Assembly: GCF_000717745.1 (NCBI RefSeq)
Contig: NZ_JOBH01000015.1
Location: 1 to 64,000 of the forward strand
Source: Streptomyces violens
GTDB taxonomy: Bacteria; Actinomycetota; Actinomycetes; Streptomycetales; Streptomycetaceae
Length of the DNA stretch: 64,000 nt
Direction: 5' to 3'
Numbering within the stretch: the stretch's first letter is position 1; every line of letters begins with the position of its first letter. Below the pieces are notes generated by a model. It did no database searches and was not told the origin of the DNA. It was given only the letters and a program-made list of their open reading frames with translations. Position numbers and translations under genes: made by a program. This document shows, in pieces, positions 34,428 to 42,803 of the stretch.

Positions 34428-35471
34428 GTGTTGACGACCAAACCACCAGCTACCGCGGCCCCCGTGGCCGGCGCGCGGCCTCCTTCGGCGTTGCTGCGGG
34501 GTATCCCGCTGCTGATCGCCGGGCTCTGCGCACTGGCCGTGTGCGCCGCCCTGAGCCTCGCCGTGGGCACGCGCTCGGTGCCGCTGTCCACCGTGCTCGA
34601 CGCCCTGACCGGGCAGGCCCACGGGCGCGACGCCATCGTGGTCACCGGCCTGCGGCTGCCGCGCACCCTCGTCGGGCTCGCGGTCGGCGCCGCACTGGGC
34701 GTGGCCGGCGCGGTCGTCCAGGGCATCACCCGCAATCCGCTCGCCTCGCCCACGACGCTGGGCATCAACAACGGCGCGGGCTTCGCGGTCGTGGTCGCCA
34801 TCTTCGCGCTGCATCTGACGCGGCCCGTGGAGTACGTCTGGTTCGCGTTCGCCGGTGCGGCCGCCGCCGCGCTGTTCGCGCAGGCGCTGGCCCGGCGGGC
34901 CGGCGACCTCGATCCCGTACGGCTCGCGCTCGGCGGCACCGTGCTCCAACTGGTGCTGCTCTCCTGGACCTCGACGGTGATGCTGGCGAGCAAGCGGTCG
35001 CTGGACGAGGCCCGCTTCTGGCTGGCCGGGTCGCTGGCGGAACGTCCCCTCTCCGTGCTGTACCCGATGCTCCCCACCCTCGTGATCGGCATCGTGCTCG
35101 CGCTGGCGATCACCCCGGCGCTCAACACCCTCGCGCTGGGCGACGATTCCGCGCAGGCGCTCGGCGTGCCGGTCGCCCGTATCCGTATGGCCGGCGGCCT
35201 GGCCGTCGTGCTGCTCGCGGGCTCGGCGGTCGCCGTGGCCGGTCCCATCGCCTTCATCGGCCTGGCCGCGCCGCACCTCGTACGGCAGCTGCTCGGCTCC
35301 GACCACCGGATGCTGGTGCCCGGCTGCATGATCGCGGGCCCGCTGCTGCTGCTCACCGCCGACATCCTCGGCCGGGTCGTCATCCGGCCCTCCGAGCTCC
35401 AGGTCGGCATCATCAGCGCCTTCCTGGGCGCGCCGCTGCTGGCCGTACTGGCGCGGAAGGTGGCCCGGTGA
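34428..35471 (+). CDS. Siderophore ABC transporter permease (FecCD family)
   Basis: 347 residues with about nine membrane helices. Family signatures include LRLPRTLVGLAVGAALGVAG, GITRNPLASPTTLGINNGA and GPIAFIGLAAPHLVRQL. It forms half of the channel that imports iron-loaded siderophore. No Shine-Dalgarno precedes the GTG, in keeping with a leaderless message from the iron-box promoter. The end overlaps the next permease (GTGA). Confidence 0.93.
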   Translation: MLTTKPPATAAPVAGARPPSALLRGIPLLIAGLCALAVCAALSLAVGTRSVPLSTVLDALTGQAHGRDAIVVTGLRLPRTLVGLAVGAALGVAGAVVQGITRNPLASPTTLGINNGAGFAVVVAIFALHLTRPVEYVWFAFAGAAAAALFAQALARRAGDLDPVRLALGGTVLQLVLLSWTSTVMLASKRSLDEARFWLAGSLAERPLSVLYPMLPTLVIGIVLALAITPALNTLALGDDSAQALGVPVARIRMAGGLAVVLLAGSAVAVAGPIAFIGLAAPHLVRQLLGSDHRMLVPGCMIAGPLLLLTADILGRVVIRPSELQVGIISAFLGAPLLAVLARKVAR

Positions 35472-36532
35472 GCGACGTCCTGAAGACCGAGAAGGCGCGC
35501 GTCACAGCGCCGCACCCGGCCAAGCCCGCCCACGCCGGCCGCCGCACCCTGCTGCTGACCGGTGCCGCCCTCGTCGTACTGCTCGCGCTCGTCACCTGCT
35601 CGGTGGCGATCGGCGAGACGCCGCTGGCGCCCGACGCGGCGCTCCAGGGGCTGCTCGGCCTCGGTGACGGCGCCGACGTGCTGATCGTCCAGCAGTTCCG
35701 GGCGCCGCGCATGGTCGCGGCGATCATCGCGGGCGCGGGCCTGGCGGTGGCCGGCGCGCTGCTCCAGCGGATGTTCCGCAATCCGCTCGCCTCGCCGGAC
35801 GTGATGGGCGTGACCGGCGGCGCCTCGTTCGGCGCGGTGGCGATGCTCGCCGCCGGTGCCTCCCAGGCGCTGATCCCGCTGGCCGCGCTGGGCGGCGGGC
35901 TGCTGGCCGCCGTGCTGCTCGGGGTGTTCGGCTGGCGCTCCGGCGTCAGCGCCACCCGGCTGGTGCTGGTCGGCCTCGCTGTCCAGGCCGGGCTGACCGC
36001 CGCGGTGAACTTCATGGTCGTACGGTTCCCCACCGAGCTGGCCGGCTCGGCGCTCCAGTGGACCACCGGCTCGGTGTACGGGCGGACCTGGACGGAGGTG
36101 TGGGCCGCGGGCGCCGCCGTGGTCGTCGCGCTGGCCGCCGCCTTCCTCCTGCACCGCAAGCTCGCCGTGCTGGACCTCGGCGACGACTCGGCCGGCGCGC
36201 TGGGCGTGAACACCTCCACCGCCCGCCTCCAGGTGCTGGTCACCGCCGTCGCGCTGGCCTCGCTGGCCGCCGCGCTCACCGGCCCCGTCGCGTTCGTCGC
36301 GCTGGCCGTCCCGCACATGGTGCGGTTCCTCGCCGGGCCGCCGACCGCGGGGACCCTGGCCCTCACCGGCCTCGCCGGTGCCGTCCTGCTGCTCGCCTCC
36401 GATCTGGTGGCGCAGCATCTGCTGCCGGTCAGCGGGCTGCCGGTCGGGGTGGTCACCGCCACCCTCGGCGCGCCCTGGCTGCTGGTGCTGATGATCCGTC
36501 AGAGCAGTTCCGTCAACAGGAGTGTCCGATGA
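35468..36532 (+). CDS. Siderophore ABC transporter permease (FecCD family), second subunit
   Basis: 354 residues. After a 30-residue charged N-terminus it repeats the FecCD layout (FRAPRMVAAIIAGAGLAVAG, LLQRMFRNPLASPDVMGVTG, GPVAFVALAVPHMVRFL). It pairs with the preceding subunit. Both ends overlap neighbours by four bases, so the importer genes are translationally coupled. Confidence 0.93.
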   Translation: MSDVLKTEKARVTAPHPAKPAHAGRRTLLLTGAALVVLLALVTCSVAIGETPLAPDAALQGLLGLGDGADVLIVQQFRAPRMVAAIIAGAGLAVAGALLQRMFRNPLASPDVMGVTGGASFGAVAMLAAGASQALIPLAALGGGLLAAVLLGVFGWRSGVSATRLVLVGLAVQAGLTAAVNFMVVRFPTELAGSALQWTTGSVYGRTWTEVWAAGAAVVVALAAAFLLHRKLAVLDLGDDSAGALGVNTSTARLQVLVTAVALASLAAALTGPVAFVALAVPHMVRFLAGPPTAGTLALTGLAGAVLLLASDLVAQHLLPVSGLPVGVVTATLGAPWLLVLMIRQSSSVNRSVR

Positions 36533-37371
36533 CCGCCAACCAGCTGAAGGCCCCGGAACAGCAGGCCAACCAGCTCGCTACGCACGGCCTCGACCTGCGC
36601 TACGGCGACCGGCTGATCGTCGGCGGCCTCGACCTGGAGCTGCCCGGCGGCGCCGTGACCGCCGTCGTCGGCCCCAACGCCTGCGGCAAGTCCACCCTGC
36701 TGCGCGGCCTGACCCGGCTGCTCGCCCCGGCCGCCGGCACCGTCACCCTGGACGGCTCCGACATCCACCGGATGTCCGCCAAGGCGCTCGCGCTGCGGAT
36801 GGGCCTGCTGCCGCAGCAGCCGGTCACGCCCGACGCGATCACCGTCGAGGCGCTGGTACGGCTGGGCCGCTACCCGCACCAGAAGCTGCTCAGCCCCTGG
36901 TCCGAGAAGGACCAGGCGGCGGTGGAGGAGGCACTGGAGCGCACCGGTACCGCGGCGCTGCGCCACCAGCCCGTCGACCAGCTCTCCGGCGGTCAGCGGC
37001 AGCGCGCCTGGATCGCGCTCGCGCTCGCCCAGGACACGGACCTGCTGCTCCTCGACGAGCCCACCACCTTCCTGGACCTGCGGCACCAGCTCGATGTCCT
37101 CGACCTGGTCGCCGAACTGCACTCCGAGGCGGGCCGCACCGTGGTGATGGTGCTGCACGACCTCGGGCAGGCCGCCCGTTACGCGGACCACCTCGTGGTC
37201 CTCAAGGACGGGCAGCTGGCCGCGGCCGGCGCCCCCGCGGACGTCCTCGACGCGGAGCTGGTCAAGTCGGTGTTCGACGTCGACTGCCGGGTGATCCCCG
37301 ACCCGGAGACCGGCACCCCGCTGGTCGTCCCCAAGGGCCGCGCGGTACGGCGTACCGCCGTGTCCGTCTGA
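36529..37371 (+). CDS. Siderophore ABC transporter ATP-binding protein (FecE/FhuC-like)
   Basis: 280 residues. Walker A GPNACGKST, signature LSGGQRQR, Walker B LLLLDEPTTF and the switch His in VVMVLHDLGQAARYAD are all present, so the ATPase should be active. It drives the two FecCD permeases. The ATG overlaps the permease stop (ATGA), and a conventional gap of 67 bases separates it from the binding-protein gene. Confidence 0.94.
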   Translation: MTANQLKAPEQQANQLATHGLDLRYGDRLIVGGLDLELPGGAVTAVVGPNACGKSTLLRGLTRLLAPAAGTVTLDGSDIHRMSAKALALRMGLLPQQPVTPDAITVEALVRLGRYPHQKLLSPWSEKDQAAVEEALERTGTAALRHQPVDQLSGGQRQRAWIALALAQDTDLLLLDEPTTFLDLRHQLDVLDLVAELHSEAGRTVVMVLHDLGQAARYADHLVVLKDGQLAAAGAPADVLDAELVKSVFDVDCRVIPDPETGTPLVVPKGRAVRRTAVSV

Positions 37372-37438
37372 CGGCCCGTCACCGAGCCCCACCCCCCACT
37401 TCCGTCCCCGTCCGCTCACAGCAAGGAAGTACACCCTC

Positions 37439-38449
37439 ATGTCCAACAGACCCACCCTGCGTGGCCTCGGCCGGCTCCTCGCCGCGCTGCTCGCCGTCGT
37501 CCTGGGCACCGCGGCGCTGGCCGCCTGCGGCGGCGCGAAGTCCGAAGGCGGCGACGCGAAGGAGGGTGCCTCCGGTGCCTTCCCGCGCACCGTGAACACC
37601 GCCATGGGCAAGGTCGAGATCCCGTCCGAGCCGAAGCGCGTCGTGGTCCTGGACACCGGCGAGCTGGACGACGTCACCATGCTCGGCATCAAGCCGGTCG
37701 GCGCGGTCTCGCCGCACATGAAGACCGAAGGCGGCTTCCCGCAGTACCTCAAGGGCAAGACCAAGGGCCTGACCGACGTCGGCCCGCTGCTGGAGCCGAA
37801 CCTCGAGAAGATCGCGAGCCTCAAGCCCGACCTGATCCTGTCCTCCAAGGTCCGCCACGAGAAGGTCTACGACAAGCTCAAGGCGATCGCCCCGACCGTC
37901 TTCACCGAGACCACCGGCGGCCCCTGGAAGGCCAACCTGAAGGTCCACGCCAAGGCGCTGGGCAAGGAGAAGCAGGCCGCCGCGGCCATGAAGAGCTACG
38001 AGGAGCGCGCCAAGCACCTCGGTGAGGCCATCAAGAAGAAGGACAAGGGCCAGATGCCGAGCGCCTCGGTGGTCCGCTTCATCGCCGGTCCGACCCGCCT
38101 GTACCAGAAGTCCTCCTTCAGCGGCGTCGTCCTCGAGGACATCGGCCTGGAGCGCCCGAAGTCGCAGAGCTCCACCGACCCCGAGAAGCCGATGCTCGAC
38201 GTCAGCCCCGAGGAGATCGACAAGGCCGACGCCGACCTGGTCTTCGTGACCGTCGCCGACACCCCGTCCAAGACCCAGAAGAAGGACGTCACGTCCAACC
38301 CGGTCTGGAAGGACCTGCCGGCCGTCAAGGACAAGAAGGTCTTCGAGGTGCCGGACGAGACCTGGATGTCCGGCATCGGCATCCAGGCCGCCGAGCACAT
38401 GCTCGCCGACATCGCCGACGCCACCGGCGTCGAGCTGCCGAAGAAGTGA
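37439..38449 (+). CDS. Siderophore-binding lipoprotein
   Basis: 336 residues. A lipoprotein signal (LLAALLAVVLGTAALAACGG, lipobox L-A-A-C) leads into the helical-backbone binding fold of FepB/FhuD-type proteins: IPSEPKRVVVLDTGELDDVT, LEPNLEKIASLKPDLILSSK, and a C-terminal NPVWKDLPAVKDKKVFEV. It presents the ferric siderophore to the permeases. The specificity is likely for the siderophore made by the genes just downstream. Confidence 0.92.
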   Translation: MSNRPTLRGLGRLLAALLAVVLGTAALAACGGAKSEGGDAKEGASGAFPRTVNTAMGKVEIPSEPKRVVVLDTGELDDVTMLGIKPVGAVSPHMKTEGGFPQYLKGKTKGLTDVGPLLEPNLEKIASLKPDLILSSKVRHEKVYDKLKAIAPTVFTETTGGPWKANLKVHAKALGKEKQAAAAMKSYEERAKHLGEAIKKKDKGQMPSASVVRFIAGPTRLYQKSSFSGVVLEDIGLERPKSQSSTDPEKPMLDVSPEEIDKADADLVFVTVADTPSKTQKKDVTSNPVWKDLPAVKDKKVFEVPDETWMSGIGIQAAEHMLADIADATGVELPKK

Positions 38450-38536
38450 CACCGGCGGGGGCGGGCCGTGTCCCCCGGCCCGCCCCCGCTCCCCGTCGTC
38501 CCCGCACCGCCCCCGAACCAGAAGGGGTCCCCGCTC

Positions 38537-39727
38537 ATGCGGATGCACCTGCTCGCACTCAACCCCACCGACTCGGTCACCGACGGTTTCCTGCCCGCGG
38601 CCACCCACCTCGGCATCGATGTCACCGTGCTGACGGACCAGCCCGCCGCCCACCGGGCAAAATACCCCCAGATCGAGATCCTCGAGTGCGACGTCCACGA
38701 CGTCCGCGCCGTCATCAGCCGGATCGCCGCGCACGGCCCCGCCGACGCGGTCTTCACCAACAGCGACCACCTGCAGACCCAGGCCGCCCTGGCCGCCGAG
38801 TACTTCGGGCTGCCCCGCAAGGACTGGCGCGCCACGCTGCGCGCCAAGAACAAGGCCGAGATGCGCCGCCACCTCGCCGCCGCGGGCGCCGACACCGTAC
38901 GGTCGGTCCAGCTCGCGCCCGACGAGGAGCCGGACGTACTGGCCACCGCCGACCTGCCGTTCCCCTGTGTCGTCAAGCCCCGCGAGGGCGTGGCCAGCGA
39001 GGACGTCGTCCTCGCCGACGGGCCCGGCGAACTGGTCGAGCGGGCCAAGGAGATACGTTCCCGGCGCCCGGGAGCGGCGCTGGTGGCCGAGGAGTACCTG
39101 GCCGGCGAGCTGTACACCCTGGAGACGCTGGGCGACGGCCAAACGCGGCACGTGCTCGGCGGCTTCCACAGCGCGCTGTCCGCTCCCCCGGCCTTCATCG
39201 AGGAGCGGCACGAGTTCGTCGCCGCCCACCCTGAGCCTGTCGTCGCGCAGGTACTGGCCCAACTGGACGCGCTGGGCGTCGGGTTCGGCGCCTGCCACAC
39301 CGAGTTCGTGGTCCACGAGGGCCGCGCCCGGCTCATCGAGGTCAACTACCGCGCCATCGGCGACCAGTGCGACCTGATGCTGGCCGAGGCGCTGGACATC
39401 CCGCTCTTCGAGCACATCCTCCGCACGCACCTGGGCGAGCCGCTGCCGGCCGACCTCGGCGCACGCACCGACGCCGCCGCGCGGGTGGAGTACGCCCTCG
39501 CCGACCGGGCGGGCACGCTCACCGCGGCGCCCGGCCCGCTGGACCGCACGGTCGACGGCGTGCACCTGACGTACCGTCCGCTGCGCGCGATCGGCGCCGA
39601 GCACCCGCACTACCGCACCAACCGCGACTACCTCGGTGTGCTGCGTGCCACCGGCAGCGACCAGCAGGCCGTGGACCGGGCCGCCGAGGCGTTCTTCGCC
39701 GCCGAGCGCTGGGAGATCACCCCGTGA
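38537..39727 (+). CDS. ATP-grasp ligase of siderophore biosynthesis (PvsA-like)
   Basis: 396 residues from the ATG after GAAGGGG. It has the ATP-grasp layout: KAEMRRHLAAAGADTVRSVQ, FPCVVKPREGVASEDVVL (nucleotide lysine strand), VAEEYLAGELYTLETL and HTEFVVHEGRARLIEVNYR (metal-binding Glu/Asn). ATP-grasp enzymes form amide bonds through acyl phosphates. In vibrioferrin clusters PvsA is such a ligase and stands first, before PvsB, as here. It would join an amino acid to a carboxylate. Its stop overlaps the next start (GTGA). Confidence 0.85.
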   Translation: MRMHLLALNPTDSVTDGFLPAATHLGIDVTVLTDQPAAHRAKYPQIEILECDVHDVRAVISRIAAHGPADAVFTNSDHLQTQAALAAEYFGLPRKDWRATLRAKNKAEMRRHLAAAGADTVRSVQLAPDEEPDVLATADLPFPCVVKPREGVASEDVVLADGPGELVERAKEIRSRRPGAALVAEEYLAGELYTLETLGDGQTRHVLGGFHSALSAPPAFIEERHEFVAAHPEPVVAQVLAQLDALGVGFGACHTEFVVHEGRARLIEVNYRAIGDQCDLMLAEALDIPLFEHILRTHLGEPLPADLGARTDAAARVEYALADRAGTLTAAPGPLDRTVDGVHLTYRPLRAIGAEHPHYRTNRDYLGVLRATGSDQQAVDRAAEAFFAAERWEITP

Positions 39728-41550
39728 CCGCCGCGACGGAGACCCTGACCGCGCCCGCGACGGACAGCGGGCCCGAAGAGCACGAGCTGCTGGTACGTGT
39801 GCTCAGCGCGCTGCTGCGCGAGGACGTCGTGGGGCTGCGGTCCCGCGGCACCGTACTGGAGCGCCCGGACGGGCCCTGGCTGCGGCTCCCCGCCGGCAGC
39901 GACGGGACCGACGAGATCAGCGAGGCCGCTGAGGCGCTGCTGCTGCCGCTGGCCCCCGACGGGTACCAGGCCGAGTACGCCGCCCGGCTGCCGCTGCTCG
40001 TCCGCGAGTCCGACGGCGCACGGCTGAGCACCCTCGACGAGGTCCTCGGCGCGGTGCGGGCACTCGCCGACCCGCTCGACCATGAGGGGTTCGACGCCTT
40101 CGCCGAGGAGTGCCGGCAGACCCTGGCGACGCTGCGGCTGCACGCCGCCACGCAGGACGAGCTGACCGCCGCGCTGGCCGACCGGCACGGCCCGGACCCG
40201 GCCCGCTGGGCGGGCCTGACCGCCGGGCTCGCGCATGACGCGCTCGCGGCCCGCCTCGACCACCCGGTGTACCCGGCCTCGCGCGGCCGCTCCGGGCTGG
40301 ACGAGGACCAACTCCGCGCGTACGCACCGGAGTTCGCCCCGCGCTTCGCGCTGCGCTGGCTGCTGCTGCCGCGTGCCGCCGTCACCGTGACCGGCGGCCC
40401 GGACGCGCTGCCCGCCTGCTGGCCGCACCCCGTCGACCTGGGCCGCCCCGACCTGGACGACAGCCACATCGCGCTGCCCGTCCACCCGCTGTCGCTCGGC
40501 GCCCCCCTGGACGCCGCGCTGCGCGAGACCGGGCTGGCCGAGGACGCGGTGCTCTCCGAGCACTCCTGGCTGGGAGCCGTGCCGACGCTGTCGATGCGTA
40601 CCGTGGCGCTGGACGTCGATCCGCAGGTGCACCTGAAGCTGCCGCTGGCCACCGCGACGCTGGGGCTGCGCAACCGGCGCACCATCAAGCCCCGCACGCT
40701 CGTCGACGGTGCCGCGGGCCAGCGGCTGCTGGAGACGGTGATCGCCCGCGAACCGCGGTTCCGGGAAACGATCCTCCAGGCCGACGAGACGGTGTACGCG
40801 CACGCGGACCACGAGCTGCTGGCCGTACTGTGCCGCCGCTACCCGGCGGGACTGGACGGCAGCGCCGTCGTCCCGCTGGCCGCACTGCTCGCCCCGGCGC
40901 CCGGCGGGCGGCTGGTCATCGACCACCTCGCCGACCGCTTCTACGGCGGCGACCCGCTCGCGCTGCTCGACGCCTGCCTGACCCTGCTGTTCGACTGGCA
41001 GACCACGCTCTTCGGCTACGGCATCGGCCTGGAGTCCCACCAGCAGAACATCTCGCTGGTGCTGGACCGCACCGACGCGGGCGGCACCCGGCCGCGGCTG
41101 CTGTTCAAGGACAACGACGCGCCGCGGATCAACACCGTACGGCTGCGGGAGCGGCTGGGCGCCGACGCGCCGGACCCGGCGGACTTCGCCGACCCGCGGA
41201 TCTTCAGTGAGAGCGACGGCCCGGTGGCCGACATGCTCGCCACGATCACCGTCCACCTGTGCGCCGGTTCGTACGCCTTCGGGCTGGCCCGGCACGGCCG
41301 GGCGCCGCTGGACCGGCTGCTGGAGCTGGTCCGGGACCGCCTCACCGAGGCCGTCGAGCGGCTGGGCACCGGCCCCGGCGAGCCCGGCGCGGTCCTCCGC
41401 GAGAAGCTGCTGGACGCCCCGCACCTGCCGGTCAAGGCCATGGTCAGCGCCGGGACGCTGCTGTCGAAGGAGCGCTCGGGCGCGGCCGACATCAACAAGC
41501 ACTACACCACCGGCCCCAACTACCTGCTGCCGACGGGGAACATCCGATGA
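39724..41550 (+). CDS. IucA/IucC-family NIS siderophore synthetase (PvsB-like)
   Basis: 608 residues. NIS synthetases adenylate a carboxyl of citrate or a citrate derivative and condense it with an amine or alcohol. The ATP/carboxylate region is seen in VHLKLPLATATLGLRNRRTI and in GLESHQQNISLVL; the FhuF-like C-terminus follows. The common HPWQ motif is HPLS here (LPVHPLSLGAPLD), a difference from the second synthetase and a sign of a different substrate. The gene sits second in a PvsABCDE-like order. Confidence 0.9.
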   Translation: MTAATETLTAPATDSGPEEHELLVRVLSALLREDVVGLRSRGTVLERPDGPWLRLPAGSDGTDEISEAAEALLLPLAPDGYQAEYAARLPLLVRESDGARLSTLDEVLGAVRALADPLDHEGFDAFAEECRQTLATLRLHAATQDELTAALADRHGPDPARWAGLTAGLAHDALAARLDHPVYPASRGRSGLDEDQLRAYAPEFAPRFALRWLLLPRAAVTVTGGPDALPACWPHPVDLGRPDLDDSHIALPVHPLSLGAPLDAALRETGLAEDAVLSEHSWLGAVPTLSMRTVALDVDPQVHLKLPLATATLGLRNRRTIKPRTLVDGAAGQRLLETVIAREPRFRETILQADETVYAHADHELLAVLCRRYPAGLDGSAVVPLAALLAPAPGGRLVIDHLADRFYGGDPLALLDACLTLLFDWQTTLFGYGIGLESHQQNISLVLDRTDAGGTRPRLLFKDNDAPRINTVRLRERLGADAPDPADFADPRIFSESDGPVADMLATITVHLCAGSYAFGLARHGRAPLDRLLELVRDRLTEAVERLGTGPGEPGAVLREKLLDAPHLPVKAMVSAGTLLSKERSGAADINKHYTTGPNYLLPTGNIR

Positions 41551-42803
41551 GCGCCACCGCACCCGAGGCGGTCCAGGCACCCGCCGCCGCACCGGAAGCA
41601 CCCAAGGCACCGGCCCTGGGCCGCCGCCAGGTGCACGCCGTGGCCGGCTGCTACTTCGTGGCCTCCTTCGCCGCCCTCGGCCTGCCGCCGTATCTGACCG
41701 AGATCCTGCCCGACCTGGGCGACCACGCCGCCCGCTGGGCCGGTCTGCTCTACATCGTGCCCACCATCTTCGGCGGGCTCGGCGCCCCGCTGTGGGGGCG
41801 GCTGGCCGACCGGTTCGGCCGCAAACGGCTGCTCCTGCGCGCGCAGTTGGGGCTGGCGGCGGCGTTCCTGCTCGCGGGCTGGGCCGACTCGCTCGCCACC
41901 TTCACCGCGGCGCTGGTGCTGCAGGGCATCCTGGGCGGCACGTTCGCCGCGTCCAACGGCTATCTGGGTGCCGCGCTGGAGGGGCCCGCGCTGTCCAAGG
42001 CGCTGACGCTGATGCAGGGCAGCGCGCGGGCCGCGCTGGTCTTCGCGCCGATCGTGGTCGGCTCGCTGTCGCCGTGGCTGTCGCCGCACCGGCAGTACGC
42101 GCTGCTGGCCGTGCTGCCGCTGGCCGCCGCCGCGATGCTCGCGGCACTGCCGGAGCCGCCCCGGACGCGTACCGTCCCGGCGGCGAAGCCCGACGCGGCC
42201 GCCTCCGCCGCGCAGCCGGAGCGGGGCAGCACCGGAGCTCTCCGTGCCCTGCTCGCCCTGGAGTTCGCCTTCGTCTTCTCGACGGTGATCTCCTTCCCGT
42301 ACCTGATCGAGCTCATCAAGGAGCGCATACCCGGGACCGGGTCCCTGGTCTCCGGCGTGCTCTTCGCGCTCCCGCACATGTGCTACCTGGCCGGCGCGAT
42401 GGCGGTGCACGCCGCCTTCCGCACCCGGCCCCGGCTCGGCATCGCGCTCGGCTTCGCCTGCATCGCGCTGGGCTCGGCCGGGCACGGCGTCGCCGGGTCG
42501 CTGCCCGCGTTCATCGCCGTGCGCCTGCTGCTGGGGGCCGGCCTGACTCTGGGCCTGGTCTGCATGTCCGTGCTGGCCGCCGACTGCGCCAAGGGCCGTG
42601 CACCCGGGGGGCTGTTCGGCTCCATCGAATTCTTCTCGAAGGCCGGCGCGGTCGCCGCCGGCCTGGCAGCCGCGCTCGGCAACGGCCTGTTCGGGCCGTC
42701 CGCGCCGCTGCTCATCGGCACCGCCATCGCCGTGGCCACCGTGCTGGCGACCACCCTCCCCGCTCTCTTCCGTCGTCTTTCCCACACTCGCAGGAGCTCT
42801 TGA
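41547..42803 (+). CDS. MFS siderophore exporter (PvsC/SbnD-like)
   Basis: 418 residues, twelve predicted helices. The loop 2-3 motif GRLADRFGRKRLLL is typical of drug/siderophore antiporters. It lies between the two NIS synthetase genes, exactly where pvsC sits in vibrioferrin clusters, and overlaps both neighbours by one to four bases. It should secrete the finished siderophore. Confidence 0.9.
   Translation: MSATAPEAVQAPAAAPEAPKAPALGRRQVHAVAGCYFVASFAALGLPPYLTEILPDLGDHAARWAGLLYIVPTIFGGLGAPLWGRLADRFGRKRLLLRAQLGLAAAFLLAGWADSLATFTAALVLQGILGGTFAASNGYLGAALEGPALSKALTLMQGSARAALVFAPIVVGSLSPWLSPHRQYALLAVLPLAAAAMLAALPEPPRTRTVPAAKPDAAASAAQPERGSTGALRALLALEFAFVFSTVISFPYLIELIKERIPGTGSLVSGVLFALPHMCYLAGAMAVHAAFRTRPRLGIALGFACIALGSAGHGVAGSLPAFIAVRLLLGAGLTLGLVCMSVLAADCAKGRAPGGLFGSIEFFSKAGAVAAGLAAALGNGLFGPSAPLLIGTAIAVATVLATTLPALFRRLSHTRRSS

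Noticed and set aside
37379..39610. A 743-codon minus-strand frame opposite the siderophore-binding lipoprotein and ATP-grasp genes
   Set aside because: It has shadow composition only; the plus-strand genes have lipobox, binding-fold and ATP-grasp motifs.
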